Part shown: positions 1 through 7,242 of the stretch, piece by piece | How positions within the stretch are numbered: position 1 is the stretch's first letter | How the letters are laid out: each line of letters opens with the position of its first letter | Source of the DNA: an uncultured Eubacterium sp. | Lineage (GTDB): Bacteria > Bacillota > Clostridia > Lachnospirales > CAG-274 | Assembly (NCBI GenBank): GCA_900543365.1 | Contig: UQRG01000073.1 | Span: forward strand, 1-7,251 | DNA length: 7,251 nucleotides | Reading direction: 5' to 3' | Program-made: the position numbers and the translations under genes | Notes under the pieces: model-generated | Databases searched by the model: none | Seen by the model: the letters and a program-made list of their open reading frames with translations, nothing else | Told to the model about the DNA's origin: nothing

Positions 1-2
1 AT

Positions 3-1271
3 ATGTCTTTGTCAAGCAAGTCTGGTAAGGCTGAATTGCTTGAAGCTCAAAAAACACTTATTTCTGAATACAATAGGCTTAAGTCTTGCAATTTAAGCCT
101 TGATATGTCAAGAGGTAAGCCAGCTGCTGCACAGCTTGATTTATCAAACGGTATTCTCACATCACCTATTAACAATTATATTAATTGTGAGGGCAATGAT
201 GTACGAAATTACGGTATTTTAACAGGTATAAAAGAATGTCGTGAACTTTTTTCAAAATTACTCGATATTAAAGAAGATAATATTATTATTGGAGGTAACT
301 CCTCTCTTAACTTAATATATGATGCTATAGCAAGATATTACATATTTGGTAAATTAGGTCAAAAACCTTGGTCTAAACTTGATAAGGTAAAATTTCTCTG
401 TCCTGTCCCTGGATATGACAGACATTTTGCAATCTGTCAAGAATTTGGTTTTGAAATGATTAATATTCCTATGGATGAAAATGGTCCTGATATGGATATG
501 GTTGAAAAGCTTGTTAAAGAGGACGAAAGCATTAAGGGTATTGTTTGTGTACCTCTTTATTCTAATCCTGGTGGAGTTTGTTACAGTGACCAAGTTGTTG
601 AAAGACTTGTTAAAATGGATACCGCGGCTAAAGATTTCACCATTATATGGGACAATGCCTATGGTATACATCATGTATATAAGGAAGTAAAACTTGCCAA
701 TATATTTAAGTTAGCTGAAAAATATGATACTGATGACAGAATACTTTATTTCTTCTCAACATCTAAGATTACTTTCCCTGGTTCTGGTGTTGCATTTGTA
801 GCATCTGGTGACAAGGCTATTGAAGAAATTAAAAAGCGTTTTGGCATTATGACCATTGGTTATAATAAAATTAATCAGCTTAGGACATACAACTTCTTTA
901 AAACACCTGAGGGTATGATGGCACATATGAAAAAATTAGGTGCTATGCTTAGAGAAAAATTTGATGTTGTATTGAGTAGACTTGAGAAGGAGTTTGGCAA
1001 TAGCGACCTTCTTACTTGGATTAAACCTAATGGTGGTTACTTTATTTCTGTAGACACAATTCCAAACTGTGCCAAAGAAACTGTAAGACTTGCAAAGGAA
1101 TGTGGTCTTATACTTACAAATGCAGGTTGTTCTTACCCTTATGGTAAAGACCCTTTTGACAGCAACATTAGAATTGCTCCATCTTATCCTACCGTTTCTG
1201 ACCTTGAAAAGGCAATGGATGTATTTTGCGTTTGTGTTAAGTTGGCAGCAGTTAATGAATTATTAAAATAA
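3..1271 (+). CDS. aspT: Aspartate aminotransferase, type Ic (fold-type I PLP enzyme)
   Basis: A cytosolic PLP-dependent transaminase that most likely interconverts aspartate + 2-oxoglutarate and oxaloacetate + glutamate. The 422-residue protein matches, from memory, the Corynebacterium glutamicum AspT type (about 430 residues) along its whole length. Shared signatures are LDMSRGKP (33-40), DVRNYG (66-71), CPVPGYDRHF (133-142) and WDNAYGIH (216-223). Catalytic residues can be placed: phosphate-loop GGNSS (97-101), Asn188 in SNPGG, Asp217 and Tyr220 around the cofactor ring, Lys255 in STSK as the Schiff-base lysine, and Arg390 in NIRIAPS for the substrate alpha-carboxylate. Nothing is broken. 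The ATG at base 3 is the first codon visible in frame. Only two bases precede it, so its ribosome binding site and any earlier start are out of view; the N-terminal length fits the family. The gene ends 17 bases before dapL and no terminator lies between them, so the two are probably co-transcribed. The family is well supported; aspartate specificity is inferred from it. Confidence 0.9.
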   Translation: MSLSSKSGKAELLEAQKTLISEYNRLKSCNLSLDMSRGKPAAAQLDLSNGILTSPINNYINCEGNDVRNYGILTGIKECRELFSKLLDIKEDNIIIGGNSSLNLIYDAIARYYIFGKLGQKPWSKLDKVKFLCPVPGYDRHFAICQEFGFEMINIPMDENGPDMDMVEKLVKEDESIKGIVCVPLYSNPGGVCYSDQVVERLVKMDTAAKDFTIIWDNAYGIHHVYKEVKLANIFKLAEKYDTDDRILYFFSTSKITFPGSGVAFVASGDKAIEEIKKRFGIMTIGYNKINQLRTYNFFKTPEGMMAHMKKLGAMLREKFDVVLSRLEKEFGNSDLLTWIKPNGGYFISVDTIPNCAKETVRLAKECGLILTNAGCSYPYGKDPFDSNIRIAPSYPTVSDLEKAMDVFCVCVKLAAVNELLK

Positions 1272-1275
1272 CAAT

Positions 1276-1281
1276 AAGGAG
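1276..1281 (+). promoter_or_regulatory. Ribosome binding site of dapL
   Basis: AAGGAG lies 7 bases before the ATG at 1289, inside the 17-base gap after the aspT stop codon. It fixes the dapL start and implies independent, strong initiation on a shared transcript. Confidence 0.85.
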
Positions 1282-1288
1282 ATTAAAA

Positions 1289-2491
1289 ATGACAAAGTTA
1301 AATGAAAATTATTTAAATGTAAAAGATAGTTATCTTTTCTCTGAAATTGCTAAAAGAGTAAATAAATTTACTGCAGAAAACCCAGATAACAAGGTAATTA
1401 GACTTGGTATTGGTGATGTTACATTACCATTAAGCAAGTCTGTTATTAAAGCTTTACACGAAGCTGTTGATGAAATGGGTAATGCTGCTACATTTAAGGG
1501 TTATGGTCCTGAGCAGGGTTATGACTTTTTAAGAAATGCTATTAAGGACTACTATGCTAGAAATGGTGTAGAAATTGAGGCTGATGAAATATTTGTATCT
1601 GATGGCGCAAAGTCTGATACAGGTAATATTACAGACCTTTTTGCTGTAGATAATACTGTACTTGTTCCAGACCCGGTTTACCCAGTATATGTTGATACTA
1701 ATACTATGAATGGTAGAAAGATTATTTATATGGATGCTAATCCTGAAAATAACTTCCTTGCTATGCCAGACCCTAGTGTTCACGCTGATATTATTTACCT
1801 TTGCTCTCCAAACAACCCTACTGGTGCTGTATATAATAAGGAGCAGTTAAAGGCTTGGGTTGATTATGCTAAGGCAAATAATGCAATTATTCTTTTTGAC
1901 TCTGCATATGAGTGTTTTATTACAGATGAAACTTTACCTAGAAGTATATTTGCTATTGAAGGTGCTAAGGATTGTTGTATTGAGTTCTGTTCACTTTCTA
2001 AGACTGCTGGTTTTACTGGCACAAGATGTGGTTACACAGTAGTTCCAAAGGCTCTTAAGTTTAAGGCTAGTGATGGTACAGAAATGTATCCAAATAAGAT
2101 GTGGAATAGAAGACAGACAACTAAATTTAATGGTGTACCTTATATAGTTCAGAAAGCTGCAGCTACTGTATTCAGTGTTGAAGGTATGCAGGAAGCTAAG
2201 GCTATGATTGATACTTATAGAGTAAATGCTAAAATTATTGCTGACACTATGGACGAACTTGGTGTTAAGTATTTTGGTGGTGTAAATTCTCCTTACATTT
2301 GGTTTGAGTGTCCATTTGGAATGTATAGTTGGGATTTCTTTGATAAGATGCTTAATGAAATTCAAGTTGTTGGTACTCCAGGTGCTGGTTTTGGTAAGAA
2401 CGGTGACAACTACTTTAGACTTACAGCATTTAACAACAAGGAAAATACTGTTGAGGCTATGGAAAGATTTAAGACTTTATTTAACAAATAA
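1289..2491 (+). CDS. dapL: LL-diaminopimelate aminotransferase
   Basis: DapL (EC 2.6.1.83) converts L-2,3,4,5-tetrahydrodipicolinate directly to LL-diaminopimelate with glutamate as amino donor. It replaces the acylation route (DapD/DapC/DapE or the acetyl variant) of lysine and peptidoglycan precursor synthesis; DapF would then give meso-DAP. The protein is 400 residues, close to the family norm of about 400-410. The N-terminus NENYLNVKDSYLFSEIAKRV is typical of DapL. Other DapL motifs are RLGIGDVTLP (38-47), YGPEQGYDFLR (72-82) and SDGAKSD (104-110). Fold-type I residues are Asn176 in SPNNPTG (173-179), Asp204 and Tyr207 in DSAY, the PLP lysine Lys238 in SLSKTAGFTGTR, and Arg377 in YFRLTAF for the carboxylate. 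The start is set by AAGGAG at the right spacing. Codons are mostly T-ending (GGT, GCT, GTT, ATT), suggesting high expression. It sits behind aspT, whose product feeds the pathway, and is followed by a strong terminator. No sign of damage. Identification is confident. Confidence 0.95.
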   Translation: MTKLNENYLNVKDSYLFSEIAKRVNKFTAENPDNKVIRLGIGDVTLPLSKSVIKALHEAVDEMGNAATFKGYGPEQGYDFLRNAIKDYYARNGVEIEADEIFVSDGAKSDTGNITDLFAVDNTVLVPDPVYPVYVDTNTMNGRKIIYMDANPENNFLAMPDPSVHADIIYLCSPNNPTGAVYNKEQLKAWVDYAKANNAIILFDSAYECFITDETLPRSIFAIEGAKDCCIEFCSLSKTAGFTGTRCGYTVVPKALKFKASDGTEMYPNKMWNRRQTTKFNGVPYIVQKAAATVFSVEGMQEAKAMIDTYRVNAKIIADTMDELGVKYFGGVNSPYIWFECPFGMYSWDFFDKMLNEIQVVGTPGAGFGKNGDNYFRLTAFNNKENTVEAMERFKTLFNK

Positions 2492-2503
2492 TTTATACAA
2501 ATT

Positions 2504-2532
2504 AAGGAGTGTCAAAAATGACACTCCTTTTT
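2504..2532 (+). terminator. Rho-independent terminator of the aspT-dapL operon
   Basis: A perfect 11-bp stem (2504-2514 pairing with 2519-2529) closes a 4-base AAAA loop and runs into five Ts (2528-2532). It begins 12 bases after the dapL stop. On the opposite strand the hairpin follows the radical SAM stop codon (2542) by about 12 bases, but the bases after it there (AATTTGTAT) are a poorer T-tract. Termination is therefore expected to be strong for dapL and weaker for the convergent operon. Confidence 0.9.
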
Positions 2533-2541
2533 ATATAACTA

Positions 2542-3471
2542 TTATTCATAATATTTACAATTTTTACCCTGCCAACTATTCCTATTAATAAACTCTTTAG
2601 ATATAGAATTTAAAACTTTTCTTTTATTTAAACTCCACCAAGGTTCAAAAAGTTCAGCCTTGTTGGCATCACCAGTTATTCTATGTATGACTATGTTTTG
2701 AGGTATACTTTCAATAATATTTACAACTGTATCAACATATTCCTCAAGAGTAAATATACTAAAGGGGTTTTCACTATACAAATCATAAAGAGCAGTACAT
2801 TTAATAATATGCAAAAGCTGGAGTTTAAGTCCTTTTGTACCACAATTTACAGCATAGTTTACACTATTAAGCATATCTTCATAGTTTTCCCCAGGTAAGC
2901 CAAGTATAATGTGGGTAACTGTATCTATACCAATTTTGTTTAGATTTTCTATAGCTTGTTTATACACAATATTTTCATAATATCTGTTTATAATGTTAAT
3001 ACTTTCTTCTTTGCTTGTTTGCAATCCTAATTCAACACATATATAAACTTTTTTTGAAAGTTCCTCTAATAATAACAAAATATCATTATTTATGCAATCA
3101 GGTCTTGTGGCAATAGAAAGGGCAACTACATCATCGCAAGCTATTGCCTCATTATAAAGTTGCCTTAACTTATCCACTGGAGCATAAGTATTAGTATAGG
3201 CTTGAAAATACATCATATATTTACCTTTAGACCATTTTTCTGACATTTTTTCTCTCATTTGTGAATATTGTTCTTTAATAGAAAGACTTCTGCTGCCAGC
3301 AAAGTCCCCTGAACCTTTACCACTGCAAAATATACAGCCTTTATTTGAAAGAGTACCATCTCTATTAGGACAAGTAAAACCTCCGTCAATAGCTAGTTTT
3401 ATAATTTTTTCACCAAAGATTTTTTTATAATAATCATTGGCAGAATAAAAAGGGTGTCTTGAATTAAACAT
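2542..3471 (-). CDS. TIGR01212 / YhcC-YtqA family radical SAM protein
   Basis: A 309-residue cytosolic radical SAM enzyme of the family containing E. coli YhcC and B. subtilis YtqA. The [4Fe-4S] cluster ligands are Cys34, Cys46 and Cys49, spaced C-X11-C-X2-C rather than the usual CX3CX2C; that spacing, inside CPNRDG...GCIFC, is the family hallmark. Further family segments are YFQAYTNTYAP (88-98), SIATRPDC (119-126), ELGLQT (147-152), HIILGLPGE (187-195) and HRITGDAN (263-270). Length is normal and the core looks intact. The ATG at 3471 has AAAGGAG nine bases upstream, within the end of addA, and the two genes overlap by 8 bases, so translation is probably coupled. From memory, YtqA is encoded beside the tRNA methyltransferase YtqB/MnmM and has been linked to 5-aminomethyl-uridine formation at the tRNA wobble position. 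I hold that link with moderate certainty, and no such methyltransferase gene is in this window. Family assignment is firm; substrate is inference. Confidence 0.9.
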   Translation of the reverse strand: MFNSRHPFYSANDYYKKIFGEKIIKLAIDGGFTCPNRDGTLSNKGCIFCSGKGSGDFAGSRSLSIKEQYSQMREKMSEKWSKGKYMMYFQAYTNTYAPVDKLRQLYNEAIACDDVVALSIATRPDCINNDILLLLEELSKKVYICVELGLQTSKEESINIINRYYENIVYKQAIENLNKIGIDTVTHIILGLPGENYEDMLNSVNYAVNCGTKGLKLQLLHIIKCTALYDLYSENPFSIFTLEEYVDTVVNIIESIPQNIVIHRITGDANKAELFEPWWSLNKRKVLNSISKEFINRNSWQGKNCKYYE

Positions 3472-6400
3472 TTATAGCTACTCCTTTGTCTATAGAATAA
3501 ATTATACATTCCTTAACTTTTTTGCCGGTACTTTCTTCAAGAGCTTCCTTGTAAAGGTCTAACTGTATTTTATATTTTTGAGCTAATGTTGAAAGTCCAC
3601 CAAATACCTTATCAGTTTTATAATCGACTAAAACTATTTCCTTATTTTCTACAAAGTAAAGGTCAATAATACCGTGAACAACAAGATTTTCATTACTATT
3701 GGCATATTCTTTAAGTCTTGATGCTTTAATAGACATAACAAAAGGAGCTTCCTTAAATACATAATCTGCGGACTTTACTCTAGTATATAATTGAGAATTT
3801 AAAAATAAGTCAATTTTTTTAGTACTTATTACTTTAGCTTCTTCTAATGTTAAAATTTTTCTATTAAGTAAACTATTAATGAGTTCATTTGAATTTTCGT
3901 TATAATTAAACTCAATATTTTCCATAACTGTATGATATAATATACCTTTTTGAGTTGCTGATATATTAGTATTACTTTTAACAACTTGAGGCTTTATATC
4001 TATGTTTTGTATATAATAAGGTTCACTGTCATCATTTTGCATTTTTCTCTTAATTTCAGTAATAGAAATTTTAGATGGCAAGTTTACATCAGTATTATAA
4101 GGGTATTTATAACTAAGTTTACTACGGATTAAATTAGCATATTCGCCTTTGCCAGCTATTTTTTCTATATTATTTAAGTTGCTTATAGTGTCAATATTTT
4201 TTTCAGCATTAATACTTTCAAGAGAGTCAATATCTTCAACAGGTATCCATTTTTCTTTAAAAATATTATTAACATCAAAATCTTTTCTTTTAATAGCTGA
4301 AATTATCCAAAATAAAGGAGAATCTGCCATATTTCTAAAAGCTATAGGGAATAAAGTTTCACTTTCTTCGCAAAGGTCATAAAGTATTTCCATTTTATTA
4401 TCCTTTGTTGTAGGAATTTTACTATTTGCTACACCAGTTATAATAAGTTTTTCTCTTGCTCTAGTTAAAGCAACATAAAGAAGTCGCAATGTTTCAGAAT
4501 TTTCGTCAGCAGTATATTTTTCTAAAATAGTATCAAAAGGTGGTGTTTTATATCTTATTCTTTCTGTTTGGTCAATATATTTTAAGCCTATACCAAGTTC
4601 TCTATCATATATAAAGTTTTCTTTATAGCCATTATCTATTTTTTCGTGGAGCTGTGATACAAAAACAACGGGAAACTCAAGACCTTTGCTTTTGTGAATA
4701 GTCATAATTCTCACAACATCGTCATTTTCAGATAATGTTGATACTGTACTAACCATATCTTTATCTTCAACATCATCGCTTAAATCAATGTTAATATTAT
4801 TAATAAAGCTATGTAAATCGTTATGATTTAATGATTCAAATTCCATTGCCTTTTCTTTAAAAAGTCTTAAATTATCTTGACCATTTTCTGATGAAATACC
4901 TACATAATAAAAATAGTTAGATTTTTCGTATATTTCAGTAATAAGGTCTGTAATAGAGTTATTAATTGCATAATCTCTGTAATAATTTATATCATTTAAA
5001 AATTTGTTAAGTATATCTGCTATTTTATTATCAGACTTTGCATATTCCTTTACAGAATTATAAAAAGGCATCTGTCTGTTATTTAACCTTAATGTTGTAA
5101 TTTCATCAAATGTTAAAGCATAAATAGGGCTATGTAAAAGATTAATGATTTCAATATCATCAATAGGATTATCTATAACTTTAAGTAATGATATAATATT
5201 TTTAACTTCTGTTGTTTTATATAAAGGATTAGACTTTTCAAATATACAGCTTATGCCGGCAGAGTTAAGCTCATTATAAAATACTTCTGCATTAGTTCTT
5301 TTTCTAACAAGTATAACAATATCACTTTTTTTTACAGGTCTATAATTTTCATTATCTTTGTCATAAATATAAAGAGGTTTTGTATATAGCATATCATATA
5401 TACGCTTTGCTACAATTTTAGCCTCACCAGTTTTAGCATCAAATTTATAATTTACTTCTTTCTGATTGCAAGTATCAGCAATAAGTAGCTCTGTATTTGT
5501 AGAAATATTTATATTACTATCTGGTTGAGGAAAGTTAGCTTTTGGGTTTAAGGCAACATCATCAGTATAATTAACATTACCTAAGTTCATATCCATAATT
5601 TGTTTGAATATAATGTTACAGGCATCTAAAACAACAGCTCTTGACCTATAATTTTCAGACAAAAGTATAAGTTGCTCTTTATCATTATCTCCTACATAGC
5701 TATTGTACTTATCCATAAATATTTTAGGCGTAGTTAGTCTAAATTTATAAATAGCCTGTTTAACATCACCTACCATAAATATGTTATTTCTTCCTTGCTC
5801 AATAGAGGAAACAGCAGTTAATATATCTTCTTGAAGATAGTTACTGTCTTGATATTCATCTATAATTATTTCTTTATACTTATTTTGATATTCTCTGGCA
5901 ATATCGGTAGTTGTACCATTAGAATCTCTAAGTATGTTAAGGCAATAATGAGAAATATCATTAAAATCAGCTAACTGATTTTCCAGTTTAAGTTGTTTAT
6001 ATTCTTGGGTAAATAACTTTGTAGTTTTAACTAGCTGAATAACAATAGGTTTAATATTTTTATATAAAATTTCAACTTTTTCTTTTGACATACTAGCATA
6101 AGATAATGCATTATTAAGTTCTTTTTTGCTAAAAAAAACATAGCGTTTCATAAGAGCTACTTTTTCATTGTACAAGCCATCAAAATTTTTAGGATACCTA
6201 AGCTGAAAAGAAAGTTTTTGTTTTCTCAGTTCTTCTAGGCCACCTAATTTTAAAGCATTTTCAAAATCTTGAATAGCTAAATAAACCTTTTCAATAACAC
6301 TAGGTTTGTCAAAATCTCTTAATATTTCAACAGCCTTATTTATATAAATTTTAGCATTATTAATAGCATCATTTACTTTTTTTATATTAGCTTTATACCA

Positions 6401-7030
6401 TATACTATCATAAAAGCTATCAGCACTTTCGTATTTTTCTGTGCATTGGTCAAGCCATTTATTTGGATAAGGTGAGTTGTCAGCATATTCAAAAAGTTTA
6501 TAAATCATTTTTTCTACATTATCATCCCTGTTTTTGTCACAAAACATATTGTAGAATTTATCAAAATCAGCGTTTTTTTCGGCTAAAAGTTTTTCAAAAA
6601 CATTGTCTATAGCTTGCTTTTTTAATGTTACAGCTTCATTTTGAGTTATATTTCTATACCCCAAGTCTAAATCTATTTTATGAAAATTTTGTCTAATAAC
6701 ATTAGCACAAAATGAGTCAATAGTCGATATATTAGCTTTGTTTATAAGAATAAGCTGTTTTTCAAGGTGTTGTCTAAGTTCATTGTTATTTATATCAATT
6801 AGTTTTAATTCAATAGATTTAGTTATTCTATCTTTCATTTCAGCAGCAGCATCTCTAGTAAAGGTAACAATAAGAAAGGAGTCGATATTCCATTTGTCGT
6901 TTATAATTCTGCTTAATACCCTTTGAGTAAGTACAAAGGTTTTGCCAGAACCTGCTGCTGCACTTACAAGTATATTTTTGTCTTTTGTATCAATAGCAAG
7001 TTTTTGCCCCTCACTTAATTTTAAAGCCAT
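3464..7030 (-). CDS. addA: ATP-dependent helicase/nuclease subunit A (AddA)
   Basis: AddA is the UvrD-like 3'-5' helicase and nuclease subunit of AddAB, the Firmicute counterpart of RecBCD that resects double-strand breaks for RecA. The 1188 residues (B. subtilis AddA is about 1230) carry all SF1A motifs in order: Q-motif SEGQ (6-9), Walker A AAAGSGKT (24-31, Lys30), Ia VTFTRDAAAEM (55-65), Ib STIDSFC (102-108), Walker B IIIDEYQDSN (388-397, Asp391/Glu392), III GDVKQAIYKFR (421-431), IV LSENYRS (457-463), V TIHKSKGLEFPVVF (777-790) and VI LLYVALTRAREKL (850-862). The C-terminal RecB-type nuclease has His1033 (YHTVME), Asp1123 (GIIDLYF), Asp1136 and Lys1138 (DYKTD) and QLDLY (1156-1160). No iron-sulphur cysteine cluster is seen, as expected because that lies in AddB. 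The ATG at 7030 has AAAGGAG seven bases upstream and is the first gene after a good promoter. AddB, the usual upstream partner, is not here. Isoleucine codons include many ATA, unlike dapL. Two 8-base A/T tracts leave the frame intact. Confidence 0.96.
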   Translation of the reverse strand: MALKLSEGQKLAIDTKDKNILVSAAAGSGKTFVLTQRVLSRIINDKWNIDSFLIVTFTRDAAAEMKDRITKSIELKLIDINNNELRQHLEKQLILINKANISTIDSFCANVIRQNFHKIDLDLGYRNITQNEAVTLKKQAIDNVFEKLLAEKNADFDKFYNMFCDKNRDDNVEKMIYKLFEYADNSPYPNKWLDQCTEKYESADSFYDSIWYKANIKKVNDAINNAKIYINKAVEILRDFDKPSVIEKVYLAIQDFENALKLGGLEELRKQKLSFQLRYPKNFDGLYNEKVALMKRYVFFSKKELNNALSYASMSKEKVEILYKNIKPIVIQLVKTTKLFTQEYKQLKLENQLADFNDISHYCLNILRDSNGTTTDIAREYQNKYKEIIIDEYQDSNYLQEDILTAVSSIEQGRNNIFMVGDVKQAIYKFRLTTPKIFMDKYNSYVGDNDKEQLILLSENYRSRAVVLDACNIIFKQIMDMNLGNVNYTDDVALNPKANFPQPDSNINISTNTELLIADTCNQKEVNYKFDAKTGEAKIVAKRIYDMLYTKPLYIYDKDNENYRPVKKSDIVILVRKRTNAEVFYNELNSAGISCIFEKSNPLYKTTEVKNIISLLKVIDNPIDDIEIINLLHSPIYALTFDEITTLRLNNRQMPFYNSVKEYAKSDNKIADILNKFLNDINYYRDYAINNSITDLITEIYEKSNYFYYVGISSENGQDNLRLFKEKAMEFESLNHNDLHSFINNINIDLSDDVEDKDMVSTVSTLSENDDVVRIMTIHKSKGLEFPVVFVSQLHEKIDNGYKENFIYDRELGIGLKYIDQTERIRYKTPPFDTILEKYTADENSETLRLLYVALTRAREKLIITGVANSKIPTTKDNKMEILYDLCEESETLFPIAFRNMADSPLFWIISAIKRKDFDVNNIFKEKWIPVEDIDSLESINAEKNIDTISNLNNIEKIAGKGEYANLIRSKLSYKYPYNTDVNLPSKISITEIKRKMQNDDSEPYYIQNIDIKPQVVKSNTNISATQKGILYHTVMENIEFNYNENSNELINSLLNRKILTLEEAKVISTKKIDLFLNSQLYTRVKSADYVFKEAPFVMSIKASRLKEYANSNENLVVHGIIDLYFVENKEIVLVDYKTDKVFGGLSTLAQKYKIQLDLYKEALEESTGKKVKECIIYSIDKGVAINV
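3481..3487 (-). promoter_or_regulatory. Ribosome binding site of the radical SAM gene, inside addA
   Basis: Read on the - strand, AAAGGAG lies 9 bases before the ATG at 3471 and overlaps the last codons of addA. This supports the chosen start and means the gene is translated from the addA transcript, with initiation near the terminating AddA ribosome. Confidence 0.8.
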
Positions 7031-7037
7031 AATTTAG

Positions 7038-7044
7038 CTCCTTT
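7038..7044 (-). promoter_or_regulatory. Ribosome binding site of addA
   Basis: Read on the - strand, AAAGGAG sits 7 bases before the ATG at 7030. Its position just ahead of the conserved AddA N-terminus (ALKLSEGQKLAI) confirms the start. Confidence 0.85.
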
Positions 7045-7124
7045 CTAATAAGATAATCATATTTATTATTAACTGTTACATAAATTATAACAAATATAGC
7101 AGCTTAAAATATTCTCTTAATCAA

Positions 7125-7153
7125 ATTGTAAAATTTTTTAACACTATTGTCAA
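7125..7153 (-). promoter_or_regulatory. Promoter of the addA-radical SAM operon
   Basis: On the - strand there is a perfect -35 TTGACA (7153-7148), a 17-base spacer, and -10 TACAAT (7130-7125), one base from consensus for a housekeeping sigma factor. The predicted start near 7118 would give a leader of about 88 bases before the addA ATG. I see no riboswitch or strong hairpin in that leader. The prediction is by motif only, in an AT-rich region where chance matches occur, but the exact -35 and ideal spacing make it credible. Confidence 0.75.
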
Positions 7154-7170
7154 TATATTAATATTGAAAA
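7147..7170. repeat. Inverted repeat spanning both divergent -35 boxes
   Basis: Two 10-base arms (7147-7156 and 7161-7170) flank a 4-base ATTA centre and pair with one mismatch; the inner 7 bases (TCAATAT / ATATTGA) are perfect. Part of the symmetry comes automatically from two opposed TTGA-type -35 boxes, so a regulator site is only a possibility. Confidence 0.45.
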
Positions 7171-7191
7171 ATAATTTTTGTCTGCTATAAT
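7164..7191 (+). promoter_or_regulatory. Promoter of a rightward gene beyond the window edge
   Basis: TTGAAA (7164-7169) is separated by 16 bases from a perfect -10 TATAAT (7186-7191). A TG one base upstream of the -10 (7183-7184) makes it an extended -10 element. Predicted transcription begins around 7197-7200, about 40 bases before the AAAGGAG at 7236. The -35 lies back to back with that of addA, 10 bases apart. Confidence 0.8.
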
Positions 7192-7216
7192 AATAAGATA
7201 GGGAAAAATAATTTTT
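7166..7216 (+). repeat. Pair of 14-base direct repeats in the divergent promoter region
   Basis: The 14-base word GAAAAATAATTTTT occurs exactly at 7166-7179 and 7203-7216, 37 bases apart start to start. The first copy overlaps the -35 and spacer of the rightward promoter; the second lies in its untranslated leader. The word is low-complexity and the region very AT-rich, so a regulatory role is uncertain. Confidence 0.5.
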
Positions 7217-7235
7217 AATGTAATTAATATATATT

Positions 7236-7242
7236 AAAGGAG
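7236..7242 (+). promoter_or_regulatory. Ribosome binding site of a gene starting at or past the right edge
   Basis: AAAGGAG is followed by only nine bases before the window ends. The final base (A, 7251) could be the first base of an ATG at an 8-base spacing. The TTG at 7246 is only 3 bases from the site, too close for a start. No residues of the product can be read, so nothing can be said about its function. Confidence 0.7.

Noticed and set aside
354..674. Open frame on the - strand opposite aspT
   Set aside because: Lies wholly within a well-conserved aminotransferase gene, has no ribosome binding site and no recognisable protein features.
1991..2365. 124-codon open frame on the - strand opposite dapL
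   Set aside because: Antisense to conserved DapL sequence including the PLP lysine region; composition is that of a reversed coding strand and no initiation signal is seen.
2304..2588. Open frame on the + strand covering the end of dapL, the terminator and the start of the convergent region
   Set aside because: It reads dapL in another frame and then runs through a transcription terminator; no ribosome binding site.
4149..4382. Open frame on the + strand opposite addA, with hydrophobic segments
   Set aside because: The hydrophobic look comes from reading AT-rich coding DNA backwards; it sits inside the intact addA linker region.
7084..7089. A second perfect TATAAT on the - strand ahead of addA
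   Set aside because: The bases 16-18 positions upstream do not resemble a -35 box and there is no upstream TG, while a nearly ideal promoter lies 40 bases further up. It may be chance in AT-rich DNA.
7031..7118. Riboswitch or attenuator in the addA leader
   Set aside because: No strong stem, T-tract or recognisable aptamer core is visible; the leader is simply AT-rich.
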